Assembly: GCF_004151105.1 (NCBI RefSeq)
Contig: NZ_PHRF01000161.1
Coordinates: 170,195 to 234,194 of the forward strand
Length of the DNA: 64,000 bases
Direction of reading: 5' to 3'
From: Streptomyces sp. L-9-10
GTDB lineage: Bacteria > Actinomycetota > Actinomycetes > Streptomycetales > Streptomycetaceae
The notes under the pieces are model-generated. The model had not been told where the DNA came from. It searched no databases and worked only from the letters and a program-made list of their open reading frames with translations. A program made the translations under genes and the position numbers. Below are positions 15,631-23,541 of this stretch, in pieces (within the stretch, counting starts at the first letter, position 1; each line of letters starts with the position of its first letter).

Positions 15631-16529
15631 GCCGCCGCCCCTCCCGAGGCGCCCGCCCGGGTGCCCGCGCCCAGGAGACGGGCGAGGGCGTCGCCCAGGC
15701 GCGCTTCGATGTGCTGGGGATTGCCGTCCGCCGCGGCGGCGAGGGCGAACCCCCGGCTGAGTGTGATCTCGCCGATGGGCCGCCAGTGCAGGGCGAGTTC
15801 CCCGGCCTGCGCGGGGGAACACAGCAACAGGTCGTGCGCGCAGAGGACTTCCGCGGCGGCGGTCGTCAGGTCGGCCGCCGCGACGAGCTGTGCGGGCCGC
15901 AGGCCCACCGCGTCGCGCAGTCGCGTCAGCGGGTCACGGATGTGCGGCACGTCGTCCTCCGGCTGGATCCAGACACGGCGGGCCGGGCCGGCGGAGGCCC
16001 GTCCCATCCGCAGCGTCTCGACGTACACCCGCTTGACGCCGGGATCCCGCGCACCGGCGAGCCCGAGCGGGACGGACCAGGTCGCCTCGTCCTCGGGCAC
16101 CGCGAGCACGGCGGCACGCACCTGCTGGGCGTGGATCAGCTCCCTGCGCTCCGCCGGCGCGGCGACGCGGAGATCGAGCGTGACACCGTACCCGCGCGCC
16201 TCGGCGACGAGACGGGCGAGACCGGCCGTGGAGCAGATGCCCGGCACCGCGAGCCGCCAGGGTTTGCGCTTGGCGGCGGCCGCCTCGTTCAGCAGCACCT
16301 CGGCCGACTGTACGAGCTGTCGGGCGGCCGGCAGCATGTCCCGGCCGAAGGGGGTCAGGACGGCCCGCCGTGACGTGCGCTCGAACAGCTGCTCACCGAA
16401 GCGTTCCTCCAGCGCGGCGACACGACGGCTGGCCACCGACTGGGACATCCGTGCAGCTGCCGCTCCGACGGTGAAACTGCCGTGTTCGCTGACGCTGACA
16501 AACGCGTGACACGCTCCCACCAGATCCAC
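15627..16529 (-). CDS. blaA: LysR-type activator of the beta-lactamase gene (BlaA-like)
   Basis: 300 residues using the GTG at 16529, where the LysR helix-turn-helix begins (VDLVGACHAFVSVSEHGSF, then VGAAAARMSQSVASRRVAAL). Earlier in-frame starts (ATG 16556) would put the palindromic operator inside the gene, so I prefer the GTG despite a weak ribosome site. The C-terminal two-lobed sensor domain includes WRLAVPGICSTAG and LLCSPAQAGELALHW. It is divergent from the class A beta-lactamase and overlaps blaB by 4 nt. That is the S. cacaoi arrangement, in which beta-lactam-derived signals activate blaL. Confidence 0.85.
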   Translation of the reverse strand: MDLVGACHAFVSVSEHGSFTVGAAAARMSQSVASRRVAALEERFGEQLFERTSRRAVLTPFGRDMLPAARQLVQSAEVLLNEAAAAKRKPWRLAVPGICSTAGLARLVAEARGYGVTLDLRVAAPAERRELIHAQQVRAAVLAVPEDEATWSVPLGLAGARDPGVKRVYVETLRMGRASAGPARRVWIQPEDDVPHIRDPLTRLRDAVGLRPAQLVAAADLTTAAAEVLCAHDLLLCSPAQAGELALHWRPIGEITLSRGFALAAAADGNPQHIEARLGDALARLLGAGTRAGASGGAAA

Positions 16530-16541
16530 ACGCCGCACTCT

Positions 16542-16556
16542 ATGCCAGATCGGCAT
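16542..16556. promoter_or_regulatory. LysR-type operator in the bla divergent region
   Basis: A perfect interrupted palindrome ATGCC-AGATC-GGCAT, with the T-N11-A LysR-box geometry, lies 13 bp upstream of the BlaA-like start and about 160 bp upstream of the beta-lactamase start. Best candidate for BlaA binding and autoregulation. Confidence 0.6.
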
Positions 16557-16718
16557 GGAACAGCGCATGAGCGTATTGGACCGCATGGCAGTCCGAAGGT
16601 GAGGGTGGTCCCGGCACCGATGACCACGACCACGCACCGGGATGGGGCCGTGTCACCCCATCCCCTATGCCGTCCCCGCGCGCCCACCCGCGCGCGGGGC
16701 GCCCCGGAGGTTTGGACC

Positions 16719-17663
16719 ATGCAGTACACCCGTGCCCGGCGCGCCGTTCTCGGCGCACTCGCCACGCTCGCCCTCGTCCCGATCGTGGCCTGTGGCCAGG
16801 GGAGTTCCGCGGCCTCGTCGTCTCTGTCCGCGGCGTCGTCCCCGTCCGCCGCGGCGACAGGGCCGGGCGCGGCCACGAAGCCGTTCGCCGGCGAACTCAA
16901 GGAGCTTGAGCGCACGTTCGACGCGCGGCTCGGTGTGTACGCCATCGACACCGGCACCGGGCGCGAGGTGGCGTACAGGGACGGCGAGCGGTTCGGCTAC
17001 GCCTCCACGTTCAAGGCGCTGGCCGCCGGCGCCGTGCTGCGGAAGTACTCCCTGAGCGGCATGGACCGGGTGATCACGTACTCCAAGGAGGATCTGGTCG
17101 CCAACTCTCCCGTGACCGAGAAGCATGTCGAGACCGGGATGAGCCTGAAAGAGCTGTGTGACGCCACCATCCGCTACAGCGACAACACCGCGGCCAACCT
17201 GCTCTTCGACCAGCTCGGCGGCCCCAAGGGTCTCCAGGCCGTGCTCAGGGGCATCGGCGACGATGTCACCCTGATGGAGCGCCGCGAGCCCGAGCTGAGC
17301 CGATGGGTCCCCGGCGACACGCGGGACACGAGCACACCGCGGGCGCTGGCCAAGGATCTGCGCGCGTTCGTGCTCGGAGATGTCCTCGGCAAGGGCGAAC
17401 GCGCCCAGCTCACGGAGTGGCTGCGGACCAACACCACCGGGGACGAACTCATCCGGGCCGGGGTGCCCAAGGGCTGGGTGGTCGGCGACAAGACGGGATC
17501 CGGCAGCTACCACGGCGCCCGCAACGACATCGCCGTGGTGTGGCCCCCCGACTCCGCTCCCATCGTCATGGCGATCATGTCGAACCGCCCTGACAAGGAC
17601 GCCGCCTACGACAACAAGCTGATCGCGGAGGCCGCTTCCGTGGTCGTCGGCGCGCTGTCGTAG
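16719..17663 (+). CDS. blaL: Class A beta-lactamase, exported
   Basis: 314 residues from ATG 16719 with GGAGG at 8 nt. The N-terminus has RARR, a hydrophobic core and PIVAC at residue 25, a lipobox-like site, so a lipoprotein form is possible. A 30-residue Ser/Ala linker precedes the catalytic domain. All class A motifs are present: S96-TF-K99 (Ambler 70-73), S154-D-N156 (130-132), E190 in EPELS (166) and K258-T-G260 (234-236). The residue after EPEL is Ser rather than the common Asn (Ambler 170), a position that helps hold the deacylation water. Likely a penicillinase, inducible through the divergent LysR gene. Confidence 0.95.
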   Translation: MQYTRARRAVLGALATLALVPIVACGQGSSAASSSLSAASSPSAAATGPGAATKPFAGELKELERTFDARLGVYAIDTGTGREVAYRDGERFGYASTFKALAAGAVLRKYSLSGMDRVITYSKEDLVANSPVTEKHVETGMSLKELCDATIRYSDNTAANLLFDQLGGPKGLQAVLRGIGDDVTLMERREPELSRWVPGDTRDTSTPRALAKDLRAFVLGDVLGKGERAQLTEWLRTNTTGDELIRAGVPKGWVVGDKTGSGSYHGARNDIAVVWPPDSAPIVMAIMSNRPDKDAAYDNKLIAEAASVVVGALS

Positions 17664-17700
17664 CGGAAGACACGCTGTCGTAGCTCGTAGCGGAGGACAC
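17653..17700. repeat. Imperfect tandem duplication over the blaL stop codon
   Basis: The end of blaL (CGCTGTCGTAGCGGAAGACA) is repeated immediately downstream as CGCTGTCGTAG, a short insert, then CGTAGCGGAGGACA. This duplicates the last codons and the stop. Slippage product; no role assigned. Confidence 0.6.
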
Positions 17701-17718
17701 ACTCCGCGGACACGCCCG

Positions 17719-17772
17719 TGGGTGGACACCTGGCTGTACACCAACCCGGTGTTCGTGGAGGTGATCCGCTGA
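17719..17772 (+). pseudogene. Orphan C-terminal coding fragment after blaL
   Basis: An in-frame stretch reading WVDTWLYTNPVFVEVIR and ending in TGA has the look of a genuine protein C-terminus (two beta strands and an Asn-Pro turn). It has no start codon or upstream coding sequence, because a stop lies about 50 nt before it. Probably the surviving 3' end of a deleted gene. I cannot name the family. Confidence 0.35.
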
Positions 17773-17820
17773 TCCGCCGACCGGGGGCGGAGGCGCACCC
17801 ACGGACGACCGGGCGGTCGC

Positions 17821-18168
17821 TCAGCTGTAGTAGGCGATCTTGCCGTCGAGGACCTCCATGGCCCGGCGCAGCGCCGCCACTCGCTGCTCCAGGGTGGCAC
17901 GGTGCTCACGCAGGAAGGTGACCTTGTCCTGTGGAGGCTGCTCGGATCGCAGGATGGCGACGAACCCGCGCAGGTCGGCGATACCGAGGCCGGCCTCGCG
18001 GAAGCACGTGACCAGGCCGATCCAGAAGATGTCGTCATCGGTGTACTCCCTGCGCCCGCCGGCGGAGCGACCGATCGGGCCGATGAGCCCTTCGCGTTCG
18101 TAGTAGCGCAGTGTGTCGATGGAGACGCCGGTGCGGTCGGCGGCCGCTGCCGGGGTGATGGTGGTCAT
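17821..18168 (-). CDS. MerR-family transcriptional regulator
   Basis: 115 residues from ATG 18168 with AAGGAG about 6 nt upstream. The MerR winged helix is complete: AADRTGVSIDTLRYYEREGLI, then RREYTDDDIFWIGLVTCFREAGLGIADL. It is followed by a coiled-coil dimerisation helix ending in MEVLDGKIAYYS, with no ligand domain and no Cys cluster. It lies 22 nt downstream of an aldo/keto reductase in the same direction and is probably co-transcribed with it. Such short MerR regulators near oxidoreductases respond to aldehydes or oxidants; the signal here is unknown. Confidence 0.9.
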   Translation of the reverse strand: MTTITPAAAADRTGVSIDTLRYYEREGLIGPIGRSAGGRREYTDDDIFWIGLVTCFREAGLGIADLRGFVAILRSEQPPQDKVTFLREHRATLEQRVAALRRAMEVLDGKIAYYS

Positions 18169-18190
18169 GGAGCTCCTTTGGCTGTCGCCG

Positions 18191-19138
18191 CTACCGCGCT
18201 TCGGCGAAACGCGCCAGGTGCTCGTCACCGAGCCGCACATGGCGTGCGCCGAGCGCCTCCTCGATCTGCTCCACGCGGCTCACGCCGACGAGGGGATCGA
18301 TGCCCTGCCGCATCAGCCATGCGAGGACGATCTGGTTCCTCGTGGCCGAGAGCTCACCGGCGACATCGTCCAGGACCGCGAGCACCCGGGTGGTCCCGGG
18401 GTGATCATAGGTCTGCGGAAGCGGCTTGTCCGCGCGTACGTAAGAACCCCACATCAGCGAGGTGTACGACCAGACGGCGAGCCCCTCCGACCGCGCGAGG
18501 TCCAGGTCCTCGGCGGTGAGCATGCGGTGGGCGGACTCCGCGAGGGGGGTGAGCGGGCGCGGCTGGACGAGTGAGTGGCGCAGTTGCAGGGCCGTCAGCG
18601 GTTCCACGTGCTGCTGTCGCGCGAGCGACCGGGCGCGTTCGACGCGCCAGGCGGGATGGTTCGCCGCCCCCACCCGCAGCGTGGCTCCCTGCCCGACCAG
18701 TTCGCCCAGGGCTCCGACCGTTTCCTCCAGTGGCACGGTGCGGTCCTCGGCGTGGGCCCAGAGCAGATCGAGGTGGTCGACTCCCAGACGGCCCAGACTC
18801 TCCTTCACGCCGACGTGGATGGCGCGGGCGGAGAGTCCTTCCGCGCTTTCCGGCCAGGAGTGCGGGATGAGGGGGTTCTGCCGGACCTTGGTCGCGATCC
18901 GCACCGCGTCGCGCGCACCCGGGCGGGCCCGGAGCCATGCCCCGATGAGACGCTCGCTGGCGCCGCCGACGCCGCTCGGGTCGGCCCAGAAGGAGTAGGC
19001 GTTCGCGGTGTCGAGCCAGACACCGCCTGCGGCAACGAAGGAGTCGAGGATGGCGAAGGCCCGGTCGCGGTCGACGCGGGTGCCGAAGTCCATCGTTCCG
19101 AGGACGATCTGAGGGTCCGTGGTGTTCATGCGTCCCAT
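18191..19138 (-). CDS. Aldo/keto reductase
   Basis: 315 residues if the first ATG (19138) is used; an ATG three codons later (19129) is equally possible. AKR barrel signatures: IVLGTMDFGTRVDR, WLDTANAYSFWA with the catalytic Asp and Tyr, IATKVRQ with the Lys, LDLLWAHAED with the His, and a C-terminal PLVGVSRVEQIEEALG cofactor site. Family enzymes reduce carbonyls with NADPH. First gene of a two-gene operon with the MerR regulator, which may sense its substrate. Confidence 0.87.
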   Translation of the reverse strand: MGRMNTTDPQIVLGTMDFGTRVDRDRAFAILDSFVAAGGVWLDTANAYSFWADPSGVGGASERLIGAWLRARPGARDAVRIATKVRQNPLIPHSWPESAEGLSARAIHVGVKESLGRLGVDHLDLLWAHAEDRTVPLEETVGALGELVGQGATLRVGAANHPAWRVERARSLARQQHVEPLTALQLRHSLVQPRPLTPLAESAHRMLTAEDLDLARSEGLAVWSYTSLMWGSYVRADKPLPQTYDHPGTTRVLAVLDDVAGELSATRNQIVLAWLMRQGIDPLVGVSRVEQIEEALGARHVRLGDEHLARFAEAR

Positions 19139-19240
19139 GCTCGGATCTGGAGCGCGCTTCAGATCAAGGGCTTTACGGCGAACGGTCCGGACTGGTTCCG
19201 GAGGCCGCCACCGCCTACGGCACGGGAGGGCAGTCCGGTG

Positions 19241-19390
19241 ATGGACATCGCGGATCCCGGACGCCGGGGGATGTTCACGCTGGGCGCGGTGGTGCTGCTC
19301 GCGGCTTGTACACCGACTGCGAAGAGCGCGGATGGTGTCAAGGTCCGCACAGACCTGGAGCCTCTGGAAGGTCGCTCGTCGGCTTCACGG
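19241..19390 (+). pseudogene. Truncated lipoprotein gene (N-terminus only)
   Basis: From the ATG at 19241 (GGGAGGG upstream) the frame encodes a convincing lipoprotein start: MFTLGAVVLLAACTPTAKS with the lipobox LAAC, then GVKVRTDLEPLEGR. After about 45 residues the sequence loses protein-like character and runs into the antisense of the response-regulator gene. Similar Streptomyces lipoproteins, as I recall them, continue well past this RTDxxPLExR motif, so the 3' part appears lost. Treated as a deletion relic, though a short expressed lipopeptide cannot be excluded. Confidence 0.5.
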
Positions 19391-19423
19391 GCAGGTCGCG
19401 GGCCGGCGGCCCTGTGCCGGGGC

Positions 19424-20080
19424 TCAGCCGGGAGCGCCGAGCCCGGCGTCCCTGGCCAGCAGAGCGGCCTGGACGCGGTTTCCGGCGTCGAGTGCCGTGA
19501 GGATCCGGCTGATGTGCGCCTTGACGGTGCTCTCGCGCATACCGAGCGCCGTCGCGATCTCCGCGTTGGAGCAGCCCAGCGCGAGCCGTGACAGTACGTC
19601 CGTCTCGCGCGGTGTGAGCCGGGCGACCTTGGCGCGCGCCGCCAGCGCCGCGGGCCGTTCGGCGTGGTGGTAACGGTCGATCAGCCGGCGGGCCGCGGCG
19701 GGGTGCAGCATGCCCTGGCCCGCGGCCACCACGTGGACCGCGCGGATGATCTCCAGCGGATCGGTGTCCTTGAGCAGGAAGCCGTCCGCGCCCGCGGCGA
19801 GCGCGTCGTAGACATACTCGTCCAGGTCGAAGGTGGTCAGGGTGATCACTCGCGGCGGGGCCGGGAGCGCGCGCAGCCGACGGGTCGCGGCGATACCGTC
19901 CATACGCGGCATCCGTATGTCGACGAGCGCGATGTCGACACGGTGCCGGCCCGCCTGCTCGACGGCCGCCAGCCCGTCCGCCGCCTCACCCACAACGGCC
20001 AGTTCCGGGTCGGTGGTCAGCAGATCGACGAGACCGAGCCGCACCAGGGCGTCGTCGTCCACCACCAGGACGTTGATCAT
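19424..20080 (-). CDS. NarL/LuxR-family response regulator
   Basis: 218 residues from ATG 20080. Receiver domain 1-120 with the acidic pocket VVDDD, phospho-Asp in ALVDIRMPRMDG, TLTTFD and LLKD. The C-terminal LuxR helix-turn-helix is LTPRETDVLSRLALGCSNAE, then IATALGMRESTVKAHISRIL. The start overlaps the stop of the kinase gene by 4 nt, so the pair is co-translated. Regulated genes are not evident; the divergent neighbour of the operon is a PmtA-like methyltransferase. Confidence 0.95.
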   Translation of the reverse strand: MINVLVVDDDALVRLGLVDLLTTDPELAVVGEAADGLAAVEQAGRHRVDIALVDIRMPRMDGIAATRRLRALPAPPRVITLTTFDLDEYVYDALAAGADGFLLKDTDPLEIIRAVHVVAAGQGMLHPAAARRLIDRYHHAERPAALAARAKVARLTPRETDVLSRLALGCSNAEIATALGMRESTVKAHISRILTALDAGNRVQAALLARDAGLGAPG

Positions 20081-21333
20081 GACGCCGCCGAGGACAGGTC
20101 GGCGGACAGGTCGGCGGAGGCCACGGGCAGCCGGGCGGACAGCCGCCAGCCGCCCGCCGTGGCACCTGTGTGCAGATGGCCGCCCAGCGCGGCGACCCGC
20201 TCCGCCAGGCCGATCAGACCGTACCCGCCCGGTGTCCGCGCCCCGGGGTCCTCGGACGCCGGAAGGGCCTCCCCCGCGGGCCCGTTGACCACCTCGACCG
20301 TGGTGGCCGGCGGCCCGTAGTGCACGCGCACCGCGACCGGCGCCGCGTAGGCGTGCTTGCGGGCGTTGGTCAGGGCTTCCCGCACGAGCCGGTGCACCGC
20401 CAGCCGGTGGGTGGTGGAGGTGCTGCCCGCGTCCCCGGACACCGTCGACTCGATCAGCTGTCCCGCGGCCCGTGCCTCGGCGAGCAGCTCGGCCAGATCC
20501 TGGAGCGCCGGGGCGGCCACGGCCACCGTGCCGTCGGCCCCGGCGGTCCCCGCCGCCCCCGCCGCCCCTGCCGTCCCGTCGGTCCCACGGGGCCCGTCGT
20601 CGGAGCGCATCGCCCCGAGCACCTCGCGCAGATCGTCCAGCGCCTGTCCTGCGGTGCTCCGCAGCAGGGCGATCCGCTCCACGGTGGCCGGGGGCATCCC
20701 CTCCCCGCGCAGCTGGAGCACCCCGGCGTGCAGCATGAGCAGGCTCAGCCGGTGGGCGAGTACGTCGTGCATCTCCCGGGCGATCCGCGACCGTTCGGCC
20801 AGTCTCGCCTGTTCCGCGCGGAGTTCGCGCTCCACCCGCAGTTGTTCCACCTGGTCCGTCAGCGCCTCCAGCAGCCGGCGCCTGCTGCCCAGCCACATGC
20901 CGAGCGCCAGGGCGAGACCGATGAGTACGGAATTGCCGAAGCTCGTGTTGGTCCAGTTGCTCAGCCGCCCTCCGGTGAGCGGCTCGCCCCGGGTCAGCGC
21001 GACGGCGAGCCACGGCAGCCCGGCGGTCAGGACGATTCCCAGACACACCCACACCTCGCGCAGCCTGCCCCGCGAGGAGAGGTGGTACAGCGTCACCAGC
21101 AACGGCAGCAGGGCGCCGAGAACCGCCGACACGAGCGCGGCGCCCGCCGCCGCGCGGGGATACCGGTGGCGGCCGAGGGCCGCCACCGACGCGATGACCG
21201 CCACCCACGGCGCGGGATCCGCCAGCGTGTCGCCGGCCGACCGGTAGCCCTCCAGTACGGACATCAGGGCGAGCGCCACCGCCGACGGTGCCTCCACCCA
21301 CAGCGGCATTCTGCGTCCGGACTCGGATTTCAC
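20077..21333 (-). CDS. NarL-type sensor histidine kinase, membrane bound
   Basis: 418 residues from a GTG start. The N-terminal 190 residues carry about five membrane helices and no large outer domain, so the signal is probably membrane-derived. The HisKA_3 dimerisation helix is ERSRIAREMHDVLAHRLSLL with the phosphorylated His. A Gly/Ala-rich insert (GTAGAAGAAGTAGADGT) interrupts the region before the ATPase domain, where REALTNARKHA (N box) and GGYGLIGLAERVAALGG (G box) are visible. First gene of the operon with the response regulator. Confidence 0.93.
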   Translation of the reverse strand: MKSESGRRMPLWVEAPSAVALALMSVLEGYRSAGDTLADPAPWVAVIASVAALGRHRYPRAAAGAALVSAVLGALLPLLVTLYHLSSRGRLREVWVCLGIVLTAGLPWLAVALTRGEPLTGGRLSNWTNTSFGNSVLIGLALALGMWLGSRRRLLEALTDQVEQLRVERELRAEQARLAERSRIAREMHDVLAHRLSLLMLHAGVLQLRGEGMPPATVERIALLRSTAGQALDDLREVLGAMRSDDGPRGTDGTAGAAGAAGTAGADGTVAVAAPALQDLAELLAEARAAGQLIESTVSGDAGSTSTTHRLAVHRLVREALTNARKHAYAAPVAVRVHYGPPATTVEVVNGPAGEALPASEDPGARTPGGYGLIGLAERVAALGGHLHTGATAGGWRLSARLPVASADLSADLSSAAS

Positions 21334-21465
21334 CTCGTCATCCTAGAGACGTCCATACGCGGGGCACCCCCGCCGGACAGCCGTCGCCACCCCCGACTTT
21401 CGTCGGAGACCGCCGTCGCACAACAGCGGATTCCCCGGCGCCGCCCGCTGCCTAGCGTCGCTCGC

Positions 21466-22269
21466 ATGGCTCTTCCACCGCCCCGTACCCCGCTGGTCCG
21501 CACCCCGCCGGCCGGCACGTCCCCCTCCGGCACCTCACCCTCTGGCGCCGCACGCACCGCCGCACCCCCGGCCGGGGGTGCGCGGGCCCGGCGCACGCCC
21601 GCCCGGCGGCTCGCCGACCGGGGGCTGTTCTTCGCGGAGACGCTGCGGACGTTCCGTACGACCGGCGCCGTGACGCCCAGCGGGCGCCCTCTCGCCCGGG
21701 CCCTCGCCGCGCCGCTGGCAGAGCGGACCGGGCGTCCCCGCGCCGTACTGGAGGTCGGGGCCGGCACCGGCGCGGTCTCCCGGGTGCTCGCCGGCCTGCT
21801 CGGGCCCGAGGACACCTTGGACCTGGTCGAGTCCAACCCGCGCTTCGCCCGCGTACTCGCGGCCGATCTGCGTACCGATCCCCTGTTCACGGCCCTGGGG
21901 GGAAGGGCCGGGCTCATAGCCGCACCGGTCCAGGAGCTGGACCCCGCGGCACGGTACGACGTGATCGTGTCGGGGCTGCCGTTCACCAACTTCCGCCCCG
22001 ACGAGGTGTCCGATCTGCTCGCGCGCTGTCTGACCGCGCTCAGACCGGGCGGCCGGCTGACGTACTTCGGGTATCGCGGCACCACCAGGCTGCGTGCGGT
22101 GTTCGGCAGCTCCCGGAGCCTGGCCCGGCACAGCGGAGTCGTGCATGTGCTCGACTCCTTCCAGCGAGCCCATGCCGTCGGCTGCCGCACGGTCTGGGGC
22201 AATGTGCCCCCGGCGCGCGTCTGGCAGCTGAGCGCACCGGCCCACGCACACCGGCCGGACGGACCCTAG
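21466..22269 (+). CDS. PmtA-like phospholipid/SAM-dependent methyltransferase
   Basis: 267 residues from ATG 21466. A 40-residue Pro/Thr/Ala-rich N-terminal tail precedes a class I methyltransferase: LEVGAGTGAVSRVLA (SAM loop), DLVESNPRFARVL, APVQELDPAARYDVIVSGLPF and a final FGYRGTTRLR. The VSGLPF and GxTYFxYRG pattern fits phosphatidylethanolamine N-methyltransferase-like proteins. It is divergent from the two-component operon (132-bp gap) and converges with the erythromycin esterase, their 3' ends overlapping by 4 nt. Substrate could be a lipid or small molecule. Confidence 0.8.
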   Translation: MALPPPRTPLVRTPPAGTSPSGTSPSGAARTAAPPAGGARARRTPARRLADRGLFFAETLRTFRTTGAVTPSGRPLARALAAPLAERTGRPRAVLEVGAGTGAVSRVLAGLLGPEDTLDLVESNPRFARVLAADLRTDPLFTALGGRAGLIAAPVQELDPAARYDVIVSGLPFTNFRPDEVSDLLARCLTALRPGGRLTYFGYRGTTRLRAVFGSSRSLARHSGVVHVLDSFQRAHAVGCRTVWGNVPPARVWQLSAPAHAHRPDGP

Positions 22270-23483
22270 ATGCGCGGGACGTCCTTGACGAACACGATGC
22301 CGTCGCTGTCCGCCAAGTGGGCCGGGTCGAACGGGGCGTAGCCGAACCAGGGGGATACGCGGGGCGCGGGGCGTGTGTCGCCGAGGGCGGCGGCCAGCCG
22401 CCGGGCGTCGACGACGCAACGGTCCTCCGGGAGCGCGTACAGGAGTCCCTCGACGGTGTCCGGCGGCGGCGTGTCCACTCCCTGGTGCCGGATCGTGCCG
22501 AGGGCCGTGGCCACGAAGGCGTACTCCTCGCCGAGCCGGACGCTCACCAGCGCACCGGCGCTCCACCACTCCAGCGGCATGTCGCCCATCCGCATCGAGC
22601 TCTTCGCCCGCTGGAAATGGGAGTTGTGGGCGTGGACGAGTGCCGGGCCCCGGGCGGCGAGGGCGAGAAGGTTGTCGGCCATCATCTGGCCCCGCAGGCC
22701 TATCAGCCGCGTCATACGGCCCGGTGAGGTGTCGGCCATCCAGAAGTGGTAACGCAGCAACCCGACGGCGGTGCGCCCGTACAGGCGGGCCCGGTCCCGG
22801 TCCTCTCGCGATGTCGCCGTGATCAGGTACGGCGTCTGCGCGTCGAGCAGCGCGGCCAGATCGTCGGCGAGCAGCCGCAGTTCCCGGGCCTCGGCCGACT
22901 GCCCCGCGGACCGGGACGGGTCCATCATCGCGGCGGGCTCGGTCCACCGGTCGTCGGCGCCGAGCAGGCGGTCGAGTGTGTCCGCGGTACAGGGGAGCAG
23001 ATGCGCGTCCACCCGGGCCGCGAGGTAGCCGTGGAGTGCGGTGAGGGCCTGCCGGGGACTCGCGGCGTGGGTCATCTCCAGCGGGCCGTCGAACCCGGCG
23101 AAGCGGAGCCGCTCGGACGCGGGCCGGCCGTCGTCGTCGGCGCGGACGTTGTAGGCGCGCATCCAGCGAACGAGTTCGCGGTTGGCCGCGGAGGCGCCCC
23201 AGCCGTGGCTGATTCCCCGTTCCATGACCTCGTCCAGGGTGCCCGTGCCCGAGGTGACGTAGTCGTCCACGACCAGACCCATCAGGCAGTCGCTCTCGAT
23301 CGCGATCGTCCGGTAGCCCTCCTGTTCGACGAACTGCCGGAAGAGCTCGTTGCGCACGTCGAGCAGGAGGTCCTCGCCATGGGTGGGCTCGCCGAGGGCG
23401 AGCAATCGCGGCCGGGCCGGAAGCGGCTTCAGGACGGCGGCAGCCGTGACGGCGTGGACGGTGTCCTTGATGTCGGTAACCAT
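22266..23483 (-). CDS. Erythromycin-esterase family protein
   Basis: 405 residues from ATG 23483. Family motifs: LLALGEPTHGEDLL (Glu32 and His35 of the active site), IAIESDCLMG, GWGASAANRELVRWM, and LVHAHNSHFQRAKSS. Ere-type enzymes open the macrolide lactone ring, though many Streptomyces paralogues have other ester substrates. No signal peptide. It is divergent from a two-domain MerR regulator, with a perfect palindrome just upstream of its start, so it should be inducible by the MerR ligand. A macrolide or other natural-product substrate is plausible but not shown. Confidence 0.87.
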   Translation of the reverse strand: MVTDIKDTVHAVTAAAVLKPLPARPRLLALGEPTHGEDLLLDVRNELFRQFVEQEGYRTIAIESDCLMGLVVDDYVTSGTGTLDEVMERGISHGWGASAANRELVRWMRAYNVRADDDGRPASERLRFAGFDGPLEMTHAASPRQALTALHGYLAARVDAHLLPCTADTLDRLLGADDRWTEPAAMMDPSRSAGQSAEARELRLLADDLAALLDAQTPYLITATSREDRDRARLYGRTAVGLLRYHFWMADTSPGRMTRLIGLRGQMMADNLLALAARGPALVHAHNSHFQRAKSSMRMGDMPLEWWSAGALVSVRLGEEYAFVATALGTIRHQGVDTPPPDTVEGLLYALPEDRCVVDARRLAAALGDTRPAPRVSPWFGYAPFDPAHLADSDGIVFVKDVPRI

Positions 23484-23486
23484 GCC

Positions 23487-23504
23487 TTCAACGGTATCGT
23501 TGAA
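23487..23504. promoter_or_regulatory. Perfect palindrome operator for the MerR regulator
   Basis: TTCAACG-GTAT-CGTTGAA, an 18-bp perfect dyad, lies 3 bp upstream of the esterase start codon and 37 bp upstream of the chosen MerR start. Its size fits a MerR-dimer site and its place suggests control of both divergent genes. Confidence 0.75.
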
Positions 23505-23541
23505 CCCTCGGTGGAAGCTTTTCCGCGATATCGTCCGTCCC

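Noticed and set aside
16554..16556. ATG at 16556 as the start of the LysR activator
   Set aside because: It lies inside the perfect palindrome expected to be the operator, and the LysR domain begins only at the GTG at 16529.
19424..21301. A 625-residue reading frame covering the response regulator and most of the kinase gene
   Set aside because: Only the last 218 residues are protein-like. The rest is an out-of-frame reading of the histidine kinase, which has its own intact frame.
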